The notes under the pieces are model-generated. The model was not told where the DNA came from. It saw nothing but the letters and a program-made list of their open reading frames with translations, and did no database searches. Below, piece by piece: positions 17,474 to 27,107 of a DNA stretch of 40,088 nucleotides (the first letter of the stretch is position 1; each line of letters starts with the position of its first letter). The translations under genes and the position numbers were made by a program. The DNA comes from Gammaproteobacteria bacterium. GTDB taxonomy: Bacteria; Pseudomonadota; Gammaproteobacteria; Pseudomonadales; Azotimanducaceae. The stretch is from contig VXPO01000103.1 in assembly GCA_009839505.1 (NCBI GenBank), positions 1 through 40,088 of the forward strand. The letters run 5' to 3'.

Positions 17474-18316
17474 ATGCTTCCTGACCAGATCGTTCCCAAA
17501 GTTGGTCTGTCGGCCAAGGCTGGGGGAAGGGTTTTGCACGTCTTGGTTCCCGTGTGCCTGGGCCTGGCGAATCCACAGGCCTTTGCCCAGGAAGAAACGC
17601 CGGAGGACAAGGGCTTGAGGCTCGCGCAGGAGGCGAGCGCCCGCAACGACGGCTTCGGGGATTTCACGGCTGCAATGACGATGGTGCTGCGGGACCGGCA
17701 TGGGCGGGAGAGCATCCGACAGATGCGCTTCAAGGTGCTGGAAGTGCCGGAGGACGGAGACAAGAGCCTGTTCGTGTTCGACCAACCACGAGATGTGCAG
17801 GGAACGGCTTTGTTGACCCACGCCCATGTCAATGCTCAGGACGACCAGTGGCTGTATCTGCCGGCCCTCAAGCGGGTGAAGCGCATCAGTGCATCGACTC
17901 GTTCCGGATCCTTCATGGGAAGCGAGTTCTCATACGAGGACATGAGCTCTCCGGTGGTGGAGGAGTACACCTACAAGTACCTCTACGATGAGCCCTGTGG
18001 CGAACTCACTTGCACGGTAACCGAGCAAGTTCCCTTGGCTAGGGAGTCCGGATACAGCCGCAAGGTCACGTGGCAGGACAGGGGCGAGCTTCGAGCGTGG
18101 AAGGTGGAGCTCTACGATCGTCGGGGGTTTCACCTCAAGACGCTGAGTTTCTCTGGCTACGAGCGATACTTGGATCGATACTGGCGGGCGGCCGAACAGA
18201 CGATGGTGAATCATCTAACCGGCGCCAGCACCGTGCTCAAGTGGACCGACTTTCGTTTCAATACCGATCTTAGCGAGACCGAATTCACGCAAACGGCGCT
18301 TCGACGTGTCCGCTGA
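17474..18316 (+). CDS. LolA-like outer-membrane lipoprotein-sorting-type periplasmic protein
   Basis: The 280-residue protein has a Sec signal peptide (hydrophobic run VLHVLVPVCLGLA, cleavage after AFA before QEE). The mature part has the beta-rich LolA-like fold signature of the exporter-associated family: FTAAMTMVLRD near the start, then QDDQWLYLPALKRVKRIS, SGSFMGSEFSYEDM and a C-terminal KWTDFRFNTDL. These proteins sit in the periplasm with RND/MMPL exporters and probably carry or receive a lipophilic cargo. Here the exporter itself lies at 1043. An upstream GTG at 17468 is a possible alternative start. A TACAAT -10-like element lies at 17439-17444. The stop overlaps the ATG of the next gene (TGATG), so the two are co-transcribed and divergent from precursor A. 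Confidence 0.85.
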   Translation: MLPDQIVPKVGLSAKAGGRVLHVLVPVCLGLANPQAFAQEETPEDKGLRLAQEASARNDGFGDFTAAMTMVLRDRHGRESIRQMRFKVLEVPEDGDKSLFVFDQPRDVQGTALLTHAHVNAQDDQWLYLPALKRVKRISASTRSGSFMGSEFSYEDMSSPVVEEYTYKYLYDEPCGELTCTVTEQVPLARESGYSRKVTWQDRGELRAWKVELYDRRGFHLKTLSFSGYERYLDRYWRAAEQTMVNHLTGASTVLKWTDFRFNTDLSETEFTQTALRRVR

Positions 18317-19575
18317 TGCGGCTCGGCGTCACAATCGCGGCCCGCGCGTCTTGGATCCTCGCGATTGGCGCACTGACACCCCTAGGTGCCACGGATGCCG
18401 AGGCGCAGGTTTTCGACTTGACGGGGGACGTGAGCCTTCAGGCGCGGTGGTATCCGCAATCGCCCGCTTTCCCCGGTCAGCGTTCGAGTACCGGCGGGCT
18501 CGTTCTTGAGCCGACGCTCTACGCGGAGACAACCCAAGGAACCAGCTTCACGTTCACGCCGCTCTACCGATACGACAGCGCCGATTCCCGGCGTACCCAT
18601 GCGGACGTCCGCGAAGCCTACCTGTTGATGTACGGAGATTGGGGAGAGAATGCCTGGGAGCTTCGGTTGGGCCTCGACCGCGTGTTCTGGGGGGTGGCGG
18701 AGCTGAACAACCTGGTGGACATCGTCAACCAGTTGGACCTCGTCGAACACCCGCGCAATCGACCGAAGCTCGGTCAACCCATGGCCCATCTGACGGTGTC
18801 CGGCGACTGGGGAATCGCGGAGTCGTTGCTGCTGCCGTATCACCGCGAGCGCACGTTTCCCGGGCGCGCCGGGCGGCTCCGCTCGGGTCTCCTGGTCGGC
18901 GATGACGCGCGCTACGAGAGTGGTGCCGAAGAGCGCCACGTGGATTTCGCGTTTCGCTATGGCAATACCGTCGGGTTGCTTGATTTGGGCCTAAGCGCGT
19001 TCGTTGGTACGAGTCGCGAACCATCGTTCTTCGTCGGTGATCCGACCGGGCCGTTGCCCACAACCGCTACACAACTAATCCCGTACTACGAGCAGATTCG
19101 ACAGGTTGGGGTTGATGCGCAACTCACGACCGAGGCCTTGCTCTACAAGATGGAGGTCATTCGACGCGGCGGTGCGAGCAATCTCGTCGGCCGAGAGCAG
19201 GACTACAGCGCGTTCATCTTCGGTGTGGAACGCCCTCTCTACGCGCTGTTCGACTCTCCGGCCGACTTGACGTTGCTTGTCGAATGGCACTACGACGACC
19301 GCGACCGTTTGGCCACGACCGCCTGGGCGAACGACCTGTTCATAGCGGGATTTCTTACGTTAAACGATGTGCAGGGCACAGAGTTCGTTGCTGGACTCCT
19401 CGGTGATATTCGGCATGACTCCCGTGCGCTGAGCCTGGAAGTGAAACGCCGTCTGGGGGCGAGCTGGTCTTTGCGCCTGGAGGCCATCGTGAACTTGAGC
19501 GTGGACCCGCAGGATCTGACCTACGGTGGTCGTCGGGACAGCTTCCTGGGTGTGGAGCTCTCGTTAAGCTTCTAA
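18316..19575 (+). CDS. Probable outer-membrane beta-barrel protein of the RND/LolA-like export set
   Basis: The 419-residue protein begins with a signal peptide (hydrophobic segment to about residue 30, cleavage near AEAQ). It consists of alternating amphipathic strands such as WELRLGLDRVFWG and SWSLRLEAIVNLSV, and ends in GVELSLSF, the C-terminal Phe typical of barrel proteins recognised by the BAM machinery. The arrangement resembles the DUF1302-like porin-type proteins that accompany RND exporters and LolA-like proteins. It is translationally coupled to the LolA-like gene by a one-base overlap. The substrate is unknown. A role as outer-membrane exit for the RND cargo is inferred from neighbourhood. 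Confidence 0.75.
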   Translation: MRLGVTIAARASWILAIGALTPLGATDAEAQVFDLTGDVSLQARWYPQSPAFPGQRSSTGGLVLEPTLYAETTQGTSFTFTPLYRYDSADSRRTHADVREAYLLMYGDWGENAWELRLGLDRVFWGVAELNNLVDIVNQLDLVEHPRNRPKLGQPMAHLTVSGDWGIAESLLLPYHRERTFPGRAGRLRSGLLVGDDARYESGAEERHVDFAFRYGNTVGLLDLGLSAFVGTSREPSFFVGDPTGPLPTTATQLIPYYEQIRQVGVDAQLTTEALLYKMEVIRRGGASNLVGREQDYSAFIFGVERPLYALFDSPADLTLLVEWHYDDRDRLATTAWANDLFIAGFLTLNDVQGTEFVAGLLGDIRHDSRALSLEVKRRLGASWSLRLEAIVNLSVDPQDLTYGGRRDSFLGVELSLSF

Positions 19576-19796
19576 GCCCCCGGAGGCGGCGGTGCTACGA
19601 ATCCGCAGCCCATTGCGTCCGTCGAATCGTATGGGCGACCCATGTGGTCATCCGTCTCCGTGTTGTCTGGCGGTCTGCTGCGCCTGTCCAGCTGGACGAT
19701 GGTGTTAAGGTTGCCGTGGGGTGTTAGGGTGGCTTGGACTTTGCACCGGGGTGCTACGAAGGGTAGTCGGCGGACACCTCGGCAAGGCGTGGTGGA

Positions 19797-21071
19797 ATGA
19801 TACAGCCAGGCAGTGAGTCGCTCAGAAAGATCGCGGTCGTTGGACGGGGAACCGCCGGATCACTGGCGGCCGCCAGCGTGACGCGTCTTCATCCCGACGG
19901 GGAGCACGAGTTGCACCACATCTACGATTCTCGCATCCCCGTAATCGGGGTGGGTGAGGGTAGCTGGCCTAGTCTCGTTCAGGAGCTGCATCAACTGACC
20001 AGCTTGCCCCATGAGGCCGTCCAGCAACGCTTGAAAGGCACCCGCAAGTACGGCGTGGCATTCGAGGGCTGGGGTCGGCGCAGCCGAAACTTCACCCACT
20101 ACTTCACGCCACAGCAAGTGTCCTACGCCTACCACCTTTCCGCCGACTTGATGGGTGAGTTGCTCCACGAAAGCACGCGCGCGCAGCACATCGACGCACG
20201 AGTGCTCAACATCAACCGGGTAGCGGACGGCGCAGAGGTGGAATTCGAGGGCCGGGCGCCGGAACGCTACGATCTGGTCTTTGATGCTCGCGGATTTCCC
20301 AAGGAACTCCTTCCCGAGGCGCACATCGATATCTCGTTCATCCCCACCAACACGGCTGTCATACGCCGTTGTCCCTCGATCATCGAAGAACGGCAGGATG
20401 GACCGGTAACGGAACATACCTATACCCGGGCGGTTGCGCGTCCGCACGGTTGGGTATTCGTCATTCCACTTACGGCACACACATCCTACGGCTATATCTT
20501 CAACCGCGATGTGTCGAGCGTTGGCGAAGTCGAATCCGATTTCGACGAGTTCCTCGAAGCCGATGGCGTCCCGGAGTTCGAGCAACGCGCCGTCATTCAG
20601 TTTCCCAACTATGTCCACCGACAGATATTCGATGGTGCAATCGCCCGCGTGGGAAACGCGGCGGCTTTCATGGAGCCCCTGGAAGCGACGGCGATCGTAT
20701 CCGCCCAGCTGCAGGTGGGGATGGTTCTTCAGATCCGCCTGAACCGCCCGATTGAGCATCTGGCGCGAGACGCCCCGGCGGTCAACCGGTTCCTCATCAA
20801 CAACATGCTCTGCTACGGTCTGTTCGTGGGTTGGCACTACTCGTGCGGTTCCAGCTACGACAGCGAATTTTGGCGTCACGCCCGCGGCCACGTCTGGCCC
20901 CGACACCGCGAGGCGATGGATCCCGAGGCGGTGGATTGTGCTGCGCTCAGCAAGTTCGACGAAATGATCGATCTGCTCAAGGCGCCGGTCATCGACAAGG
21001 GGGACTGGAATCGGATGTGTGCGGTCCCTCTAACCAGCTATGCCCAGATGTCCCAGGGTCTTGGCTGTTGA
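19797..21071 (+). CDS. Flavin-dependent tryptophan-halogenase-family enzyme (cluster B)
   Basis: The 424-residue protein has an FAD-binding GxGxxG (GRGTAG) near the N-terminus, where VVGRGTAGSLAA begins the fold. It keeps the residues typical of flavin-dependent tryptophan halogenases. Lys84, in RKYGVAFEGW, sits where the hypohalite-binding Lys is found. EPLEAT (Glu293-Thr298) corresponds to EPLEST with its catalytic Glu. The usual GWxWxIP is GWVFVIP (about 218-224), with Phe for the second Trp. Halogenation, or an oxidase variant of it, is plausible. It needs reduced flavin from a partner not in the window. It is the first gene of the cluster B operon, 30 bases before the HlyD adaptor. Precursor A ends in Trp and precursor B in Leu, so if it halogenates Trp it would act on the other cluster's core, or on an unrelated substrate. 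Confidence 0.83.
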   Translation: MIQPGSESLRKIAVVGRGTAGSLAAASVTRLHPDGEHELHHIYDSRIPVIGVGEGSWPSLVQELHQLTSLPHEAVQQRLKGTRKYGVAFEGWGRRSRNFTHYFTPQQVSYAYHLSADLMGELLHESTRAQHIDARVLNINRVADGAEVEFEGRAPERYDLVFDARGFPKELLPEAHIDISFIPTNTAVIRRCPSIIEERQDGPVTEHTYTRAVARPHGWVFVIPLTAHTSYGYIFNRDVSSVGEVESDFDEFLEADGVPEFEQRAVIQFPNYVHRQIFDGAIARVGNAAAFMEPLEATAIVSAQLQVGMVLQIRLNRPIEHLARDAPAVNRFLINNMLCYGLFVGWHYSCGSSYDSEFWRHARGHVWPRHREAMDPEAVDCAALSKFDEMIDLLKAPVIDKGDWNRMCAVPLTSYAQMSQGLGC

Positions 21072-21101
21072 GCGGATAGCACTGGCGCATCGAGGCAGAC
21101 G

Positions 21102-21977
21102 GTGTTCAACAATCCGTTCCGTCAGGACGCTATGGCGAGCAGGAACCAGCGCCAGCAGCTCGATCATCTGTTGCGGATCACCGCCCCGCACGAGCGAGTC
21201 GTCCTCCTCGTCGTCGGATTGATCCTCCTTGGACTCGTTGCCTGGGCGTGCCTCGGGAGCGTTCGCATCGGGGTGACAGGCAACGGCGTGCTGATCGAAC
21301 CAGGCGAACGACACGACGTGGCGTCGATCGAACCCGGAAATCTTCTCGAATACCTGGTCGCCCCGGGCGATCTTGTGAAGGTCGGCGATCCCATCGCACG
21401 GCAGAGCGTGCCGGAGCTGGATCGTGAAGTCGCCGACCTGCGCAACCGGATCGATCTCATGGAGTCGGAGGGCGGCGAGGTTGGCGAGGGCGTGGAATCA
21501 CTGGTGGCGTTGGCCCGGGTTGCCCTGTTGCAGGCGCAGACGCGGCGCGCAACCCGGCAATTGATCGTCAGCCAGATCGACGGCGAGGTCATGGCCCTGC
21601 GGTCCGCCCGGGGCGCGTACCTGCCGGTGGGCGCCGCCGTTGCGCAGATCCGCACGTCGGACGAGTCGTCGCTTGAAGCCGTATTGTTGCTTGCGCCGCG
21701 TATGGCGCGGAGGCTGAGTCCCGGGATGACGGCGGCCGTCGACGTTCTGACGCCCGCAGGCGACCCCCAACGCCTCGATGGGAAGGTTGTCGGAGTGACC
21801 CCTGGCGCCGTTCCATCGTGGCTTGCGGCGCTGCAGCCGCATGCCCCTGACCCACGGCATCGCGTCGATGTCGTGCTGGACGAGATGGACCTTGAGCTAC
21901 CGGACGGCACACCCTGCCGGGTCAGCATCCGCATCGACCGCCGACCGGCGGCGGCGCTGCTGGATCTCGTCCACTAG
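21102..21977 (+). CDS. HlyD-family secretion adaptor of NHLP peptide exporter (cluster B, full length)
   Basis: The 291-residue protein has a cytoplasmic start, one transmembrane helix (about residues 34-52), a lipoyl-like region (VASIEPGNLLEYLVAPGDLV and later VSQIDGEVMALRSARG), a short coiled-coil segment (about 106-160), and a beta-barrel C-terminus. This fits the NHLM secretion protein family, periplasmic adaptors linking the ABC transporter to an outer-membrane channel. It starts with GTG 30 bases after the halogenase-like gene and ends one base before the next start. It is the complete counterpart of the truncated cluster A adaptor and could serve both transporters. Confidence 0.85.
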   Translation: MFNNPFRQDAMASRNQRQQLDHLLRITAPHERVVLLVVGLILLGLVAWACLGSVRIGVTGNGVLIEPGERHDVASIEPGNLLEYLVAPGDLVKVGDPIARQSVPELDREVADLRNRIDLMESEGGEVGEGVESLVALARVALLQAQTRRATRQLIVSQIDGEVMALRSARGAYLPVGAAVAQIRTSDESSLEAVLLLAPRMARRLSPGMTAAVDVLTPAGDPQRLDGKVVGVTPGAVPSWLAALQPHAPDPRHRVDVVLDEMDLELPDGTPCRVSIRIDRRPAAALLDLVH

Positions 21978-21978
21978 G

Positions 21979-24183
21979 GTGTCACGTCAACCCACAACCT
22001 CGACCCCGGCGAGCGGGAAGGGCAGACGGCGTGTCACCACGCCGCTGTTGATGCAGACGCACGCGACCGAATGCGGGGCTGCGTGTCTCGGCAGCATACT
22101 GGCCTACTTCGGGCGATGGATACCATTCGCGGAGCTGCGCAGCCGCTGCGAGGTGAGTCGCGACGGTTCCACCGCCGCTGCCATCTCCCGCGCTGCCAAG
22201 TTCTACGGTCTGGACTGCAAGGGGTGGCACGGCGAACTGCGGCACCTTCGGACGTTGCCGTTGCCGCTGGTTCTTTTCTGGGAGTTCAACCATTTTCTCG
22301 TCCTCGAAGGTTTCGATCGCGACCACTTCTACCTGAACGACCCTGCCACAGGCCGCCGCAAGCTCACGGAAGTCGAGTTCAGCAAGAGCTTCACGGGGGT
22401 CGCCTTGCGTTTCGGCAAGGGGCCGGAGTTCCGCGCAGGTGGTGTCCGATTCAGTGTCCTGCGGCGCCTTCCGGACTGGTTCGCCGGCGCTTGGGGCGCG
22501 GTGGCCTTCGCCATGGGGTGCGGGCTCATGCTGTCTGCGCTGGCCTTGGCGACACCGGCGACACTTGCGGTGTTCGTGGATCAGGTGTTGGGCGCGGGTG
22601 AGCCCTGGGGAGGCGCGCTGGCGGGGGTCCTGGCCGCAGCGGCCGTCCTCGTCTACGGACTCACGTGGCTGAAAAAGCTGTGTTTGTCGCGCTTGGCCGT
22701 GCGCATCTCGGTGATTGTGGGCAACCGATGCCTGACACGACTCCTGCGACTGCCGGTGGACTACTTTGGACATCGTCTGGTCGGGGAACTGACGTCGCGG
22801 GTGCAATCTGTTGACCGGATCGCCAAGGGACTGGCGGAAAAGTTCCTTGGTGTGCTGATCGAAGTCGCGATGAGCGCGGTGTTCCTTGTTGTCATGTTCG
22901 CGTACGACGCCGTGCTCGCCGCGTTGGTCCTGGGGCTCGCGGTGCTGAACGCCATGCTCGTGTGGATGATCGCTCGAGTTCGGACCGACGAAGCTCACAC
23001 ATGGCGGCGTGAGCAGGGACTGTTGCTCGGCGTGGGCACGCTCATGCTGCACCAGTCGGACTCGCTTCGCATGACCGCCGAGGACGATGACTTCTTCGTC
23101 CGCTGGAGTGCGCACCACGCGCGCGAACTCGCCGCCCGTCAAAAGTTCGCCGAACTCGGCCACGCCAACTCGGCGATGCCCGGCCTGTTCCTGGTGTTGG
23201 GCAACGCCGTGGTGCTGGCCGTGGGCGCAGTCGAAGTCATGGCGGGTCAGTGGACGCTCGGTGGCCTCGTGGGTTTCTACATCGTCGCGGCGATGTTCCT
23301 GGAGCCCGTTGGACGTTTCGTCGAGTTTTCCGACGAACGGCAAGCGCTGGAGACGGACATGCAGCGTCTCGACGACATCCTGGAGACGGAGGAGGATCGG
23401 TCGTTTGCCCGTCGGACCAGCCGGCCCGACACCGTCGCCACCGTCGGCGGGCGCCTGAGGTTCGCCGGAAGGGTGGAGTTGCGGGAGATCACGTTCGGCT
23501 ACAACCGGGCCAAGCCGCCGCTGCTCAAGGACTTCAACCTCGTGATCGAACCCGGACAGCGGATTGCCGTGGTCGGTCCGAGCGGCTCGGGCAAGTCGAC
23601 GTTGGCGAGATTGGTCGCGGGCATCTACCAGCCCTGGTCCGGCGAGATCCTGTTCGACGGTCTAGCGCGCAACGACATACCCGAGGAAGTGCTCTCCCGG
23701 TCCCTGTCCATGGTGGACCAGGAGGCCGTGCTGTTCTCCGGAACCGTGCGCGACAACATCTGCCTTTGGAATCCTGCCTTCCCCGACGAGGCCGTGGTCG
23801 CGGCGGCAAGGGATGCCTGCATCCACGACGAGATTCTCACCCGCGTCCGCGGCTACGAGACGGACGTCGACGAAGATGGCGCCAACTTCAGCGGCGGACA
23901 GCGCCAGCGTCTTGAAATCGCTCGTGCGCTGGTAGGTGGTCCCACGGTGCTGATTCTCGACGAGGCAACGAGCGCTCTCGATGCATCCACCGAAGAGCGT
24001 GTAGACGACGCGCTGCGCCGCCGGGGTGTGAGTTGCCTGATCGTTGCGCATCGTCTGAGCACCGTTCGCGACTGCGACCAGATCATCGTCCTCGACAAGG
24101 GCGAGGAAGTGCAGCGCGGCACGCATGGCGAGCTGATGGCCGACGACAACGGCACCTACGCGCGACTCGTGAGGGTGAGTTGA
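21979..24183 (+). CDS. NHLP-type peptidase/permease/ATPase ABC transporter (C39 leader protease), cluster B
   Basis: The 734-residue protein parallels the cluster A transporter. The C39 domain has the catalytic Cys in ECGAACL, the His in FNHFLVLEG and the Asp in NDPATGRR. The membrane domain and ATPase follow, with GPSGSGKST, FSGGQRQR and LDEATSALD. It should cleave an NHLP leader and export the core. I chose GTG 21979, one base after the adaptor stop. The frame is open further upstream, but only through the adaptor's coding sequence, and the resulting N-terminus would not match the paralogue. It overlaps the next gene by four bases if that gene starts at TTG 24180. Confidence 0.92.
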   Translation: MSRQPTTSTPASGKGRRRVTTPLLMQTHATECGAACLGSILAYFGRWIPFAELRSRCEVSRDGSTAAAISRAAKFYGLDCKGWHGELRHLRTLPLPLVLFWEFNHFLVLEGFDRDHFYLNDPATGRRKLTEVEFSKSFTGVALRFGKGPEFRAGGVRFSVLRRLPDWFAGAWGAVAFAMGCGLMLSALALATPATLAVFVDQVLGAGEPWGGALAGVLAAAAVLVYGLTWLKKLCLSRLAVRISVIVGNRCLTRLLRLPVDYFGHRLVGELTSRVQSVDRIAKGLAEKFLGVLIEVAMSAVFLVVMFAYDAVLAALVLGLAVLNAMLVWMIARVRTDEAHTWRREQGLLLGVGTLMLHQSDSLRMTAEDDDFFVRWSAHHARELAARQKFAELGHANSAMPGLFLVLGNAVVLAVGAVEVMAGQWTLGGLVGFYIVAAMFLEPVGRFVEFSDERQALETDMQRLDDILETEEDRSFARRTSRPDTVATVGGRLRFAGRVELREITFGYNRAKPPLLKDFNLVIEPGQRIAVVGPSGSGKSTLARLVAGIYQPWSGEILFDGLARNDIPEEVLSRSLSMVDQEAVLFSGTVRDNICLWNPAFPDEAVVAAARDACIHDEILTRVRGYETDVDEDGANFSGGQRQRLEIARALVGGPTVLILDEATSALDASTEERVDDALRRRGVSCLIVAHRLSTVRDCDQIIVLDKGEEVQRGTHGELMADDNGTYARLVRVS

Positions 24184-27095
24184 CCGGCGTGGCCACTCTG
24201 CCGACCCTCGCCAGCCTTGCCCGCGCGTCCGGAGAGGTCGTGGCTTGCGCGGGCAACCTGCCGGTGGACCTCGGGGATCCGGATTCCGTTTGGTTCATCG
24301 ACCAGGGCGCAGTCGATCTGTTCGTGGTGGAGCGACGGGACGGGGTGGAGGAAACAGCGCCTCAGCACCTGCTGCGTGCAGCGTCGGGGCGTCTGCTGCC
24401 GGGTATTTCGCCGCTCGTCGGCGAGACAACCCTGGGTCTTGTGGCGAAGGGTCTGCCCGACACGGTCCTGCTGCGCATACCCGTGGATCGCCTGACTGGC
24501 ATCGAGCCAGCCGAGCTGGCGGAGCACGTCGACACCTGGCTGATGGACCTTTCCGCCATGCTCGCCAGGGATGTCGAACGACCCCAGCCGGATGCCTTGG
24601 TGGAGGCTGGCGAGTCGACTGCGGCCATGGTCGGGACGATTTCGAGTCGTCGCGGCGTGGTGTGGGTGTCGCCGCCGGGCGAAGGGTTGTTCCTGGGCCT
24701 GATACCGTCTGCCGACGGAGGGTCGGGGGAGGATCCTCCCGCCGAGGCGTTGCCGCTCACGTCGGACACCTGGCTTTCATTGGTCGGCAAGCGGGACGTG
24801 TCGGTCCGCACCTCGGAGTCGCTGGCCGTCGAGCGGCGCCTGCTTTCCGCGCTGCAGAGCTTCCATGCCGTCGCCTTCGCGTTGGAGCGTCTCAACCGCA
24901 GCCTCGCGGTTGTCGACCAGGCGAACTTGGACCGGGAGCGGGCGACCAGTCGCCATCTCGAAGAGGAGGGTGCTAGGAGGCGGCTGTTCAACCTCTACGG
25001 CCTGTTGGAGGAGGACACGGCGTCAGCCGATGTGGCGTTGCGGAACATCCTGCAAGTCATCGGCCGTTACACGGGGATCGAGTTCAGATTCCCGCCGGCT
25101 AGGGACTCGGATGACCCCGCTGATTCCCTGCGTGGAATCCTCGACGCCTCGGGGGTCCGAGCGCGGCGTGTCCGACTCGCCCGGGAGGATCGGTGGTGGG
25201 TCGGCGACAATGGCGCCATGTTGGCCTTCCGCGCGGACGACGGCAGGCCCGTGGCGCTCCTGCCAGGGTTTCTCGGACGCTATCGGGAGGTGGATCCGGC
25301 AACCGGTCGAAGTAGCCGGGTCACCGCCGGACGGAGCGAAACACTGGGCGGAACCGCCTGGCTTCTCTACCGCACCATGACCTCCAGGGCGGCAGGAACG
25401 AGGGATCTTTGGCGGATTGCCAAAGAGGGTCTGACCCCGGATCTGGTGCGTTTTGTCGTTGCCGGACTGTTGGGCGGTCTCGTGCTGCTGCTGCCCGCGT
25501 TGGTGCTGGGATTCGTCGCGGACGAGATCGTTCCCGCCGGGGACCCGGGGCCGCTGATGTTCGTCGTTGCCGGGCTTGCGGCATTCGGCTTGTTCGGCGC
25601 GTTGTTGCATCTACTCCAGGGAATGGCTCTCATGTCCCTTGAGGCGCGGGTGGCCACCCGGGTCGAGGCTGCGTTCTGGGACCGGCTGTTGCGGCTGCCG
25701 GCAGAGTTCCTCCGCAGGCATGCAGCTGGCGATCTCGCTGCCCGGGGCATGGCGTTCCAGGGCATCCGCGATTCCGTTCAGGGTCTCGTCGTCAACGCGG
25801 TGCTTTCCATCGTATTCCTCGCGCCGGCGTTCCTGGTCATCTTCCTGTACGACCCCGTGCTTGGCGGCGTGACGGCCGCATTCGGACTTCTTTCGCTCGT
25901 CGTCAGCGTACTGTTGGGGTTGCGCCAGATCTCGCCCCACGGTCGTGTCGTCGGCACCGTTCAGGCGCTGGCGGGCCGGCTGTTCCAACTCATCAACGGC
26001 GTCGCCACGCTCCGGGTCGACGGTGCGGAAGGCTCGGCGTTCGCGGTCTGGGCACGGCACTACCGTTCGCAGAAACGTGCGGAACTTCAACTCGGAGCGC
26101 TTCAGGGTCACCTTCAGGCCTTCGGCACGGCCCTGCCTTTGCTGGCGGGCGCGGTATTGCTGCTGGCGATGACGTTGCCGGGACGCGAAACCGTGTCGGT
26201 AGGCGGATTCCTGGTGATCTACACGGTGTTCATGGTCTTCCAGACAGCGGTGGCGCGGCTCGGGGCATCGTTCAGTGCAGTGGCCGCCGCACTGCCGGCC
26301 TTCCGGCAGATCCAACCGCTGCTTGCGGCACCGCTCGAGACTGGTGCGGACGGAGAGCCGGTCGACCGTTTGAGCGGCGAGATCCGCTTCGACCACGTCA
26401 GCTTCCGGTACGACGCCGACGGGCCGCTGATCGTCGATGATGTCTCGATCGAAGCCCGCCCGGGCGAGCTCGTCGCCATCGCCGGGGAGTCTGGTGCGGG
26501 CAAGAGCACCCTATTCAGGCTTGCCTTGGGTCTGGCCCAGCCCACCACGGGGGCCGTGTACTACGACGGCCGCGATCTTGCGCACCTCAACGTCAACCAG
26601 GTCAGACGCCAGATCGGTGCGGTGCCGCAGCAGGTTCAGCTGCATCCCCAGGATCTGTGGGACAACATCGTCGGCGACCATGAAGGCGTCACCGCGCAGG
26701 ACGCCTGGCAGGCGGCGAGGACGGCGGTGATCGATACCGAGATAGCCGCCATGCCCATGGGTATGATGACGCCGGTCGGTGCCAGCGCCAGCGTCACGTC
26801 GGGCGGAGAGAATCAGCGGATCTCGATCGCGCGGGCCTTGGTTCGCAAACCCCGCATTCTTCTGCTCGACGAGGCAACGAACTGGCTGGACAACGAGAGC
26901 CAGGCTCGAATCATGCACAACCTGGCGGCGTTGACGTCGACGCGGATCGTCATCGCGCACCGTCTGTCGACGCTCCGCCAAGCCGATCGGATCTACGTGA
27001 TGCAGGCGGGCAGGGTGGTCCAGACTGGGTCGTTCGACGAACTGGCGGGAATCGCTGGCGTGTTCCGCGACCTGATGCGCCGACAGCTCGTGTGA
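24180..27095 (+). CDS. NHLP-type ABC transporter permease/ATPase, second subunit (cluster B)
   Basis: The roughly 971-residue paralogue of the cluster A subunit has the N-terminal VACAGNLPVDLGDPDSVWFI block, a membrane domain (about 470-715), and an ATPase with GESGAGKST, SGGENQR (where the A copy has SGGESQR) and LLDEATNWLD. The start is uncertain: TTG 24180 overlaps the previous stop and has GAGG five bases before it, while GTG 24189 is three codons later. It pairs with the C39 transporter. The NW in the Walker B/D-loop region is kept in both copies and so is a lineage feature. Confidence 0.88.
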   Translation: MTGVATLPTLASLARASGEVVACAGNLPVDLGDPDSVWFIDQGAVDLFVVERRDGVEETAPQHLLRAASGRLLPGISPLVGETTLGLVAKGLPDTVLLRIPVDRLTGIEPAELAEHVDTWLMDLSAMLARDVERPQPDALVEAGESTAAMVGTISSRRGVVWVSPPGEGLFLGLIPSADGGSGEDPPAEALPLTSDTWLSLVGKRDVSVRTSESLAVERRLLSALQSFHAVAFALERLNRSLAVVDQANLDRERATSRHLEEEGARRRLFNLYGLLEEDTASADVALRNILQVIGRYTGIEFRFPPARDSDDPADSLRGILDASGVRARRVRLAREDRWWVGDNGAMLAFRADDGRPVALLPGFLGRYREVDPATGRSSRVTAGRSETLGGTAWLLYRTMTSRAAGTRDLWRIAKEGLTPDLVRFVVAGLLGGLVLLLPALVLGFVADEIVPAGDPGPLMFVVAGLAAFGLFGALLHLLQGMALMSLEARVATRVEAAFWDRLLRLPAEFLRRHAAGDLAARGMAFQGIRDSVQGLVVNAVLSIVFLAPAFLVIFLYDPVLGGVTAAFGLLSLVVSVLLGLRQISPHGRVVGTVQALAGRLFQLINGVATLRVDGAEGSAFAVWARHYRSQKRAELQLGALQGHLQAFGTALPLLAGAVLLLAMTLPGRETVSVGGFLVIYTVFMVFQTAVARLGASFSAVAAALPAFRQIQPLLAAPLETGADGEPVDRLSGEIRFDHVSFRYDADGPLIVDDVSIEARPGELVAIAGESGAGKSTLFRLALGLAQPTTGAVYYDGRDLAHLNVNQVRRQIGAVPQQVQLHPQDLWDNIVGDHEGVTAQDAWQAARTAVIDTEIAAMPMGMMTPVGASASVTSGGENQRISIARALVRKPRILLLDEATNWLDNESQARIMHNLAALTSTRIVIAHRLSTLRQADRIYVMQAGRVVQTGSFDELAGIAGVFRDLMRRQLV

Positions 27096-27107
27096 TCGGA
27101 GGGTTTC

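Noticed and set aside
21982-23343. 453-codon minus-strand frame opposite the C39 ABC transporter
   Set aside because: His/Arg/Gln-rich antisense shadow of a clear ABC transporter gene.
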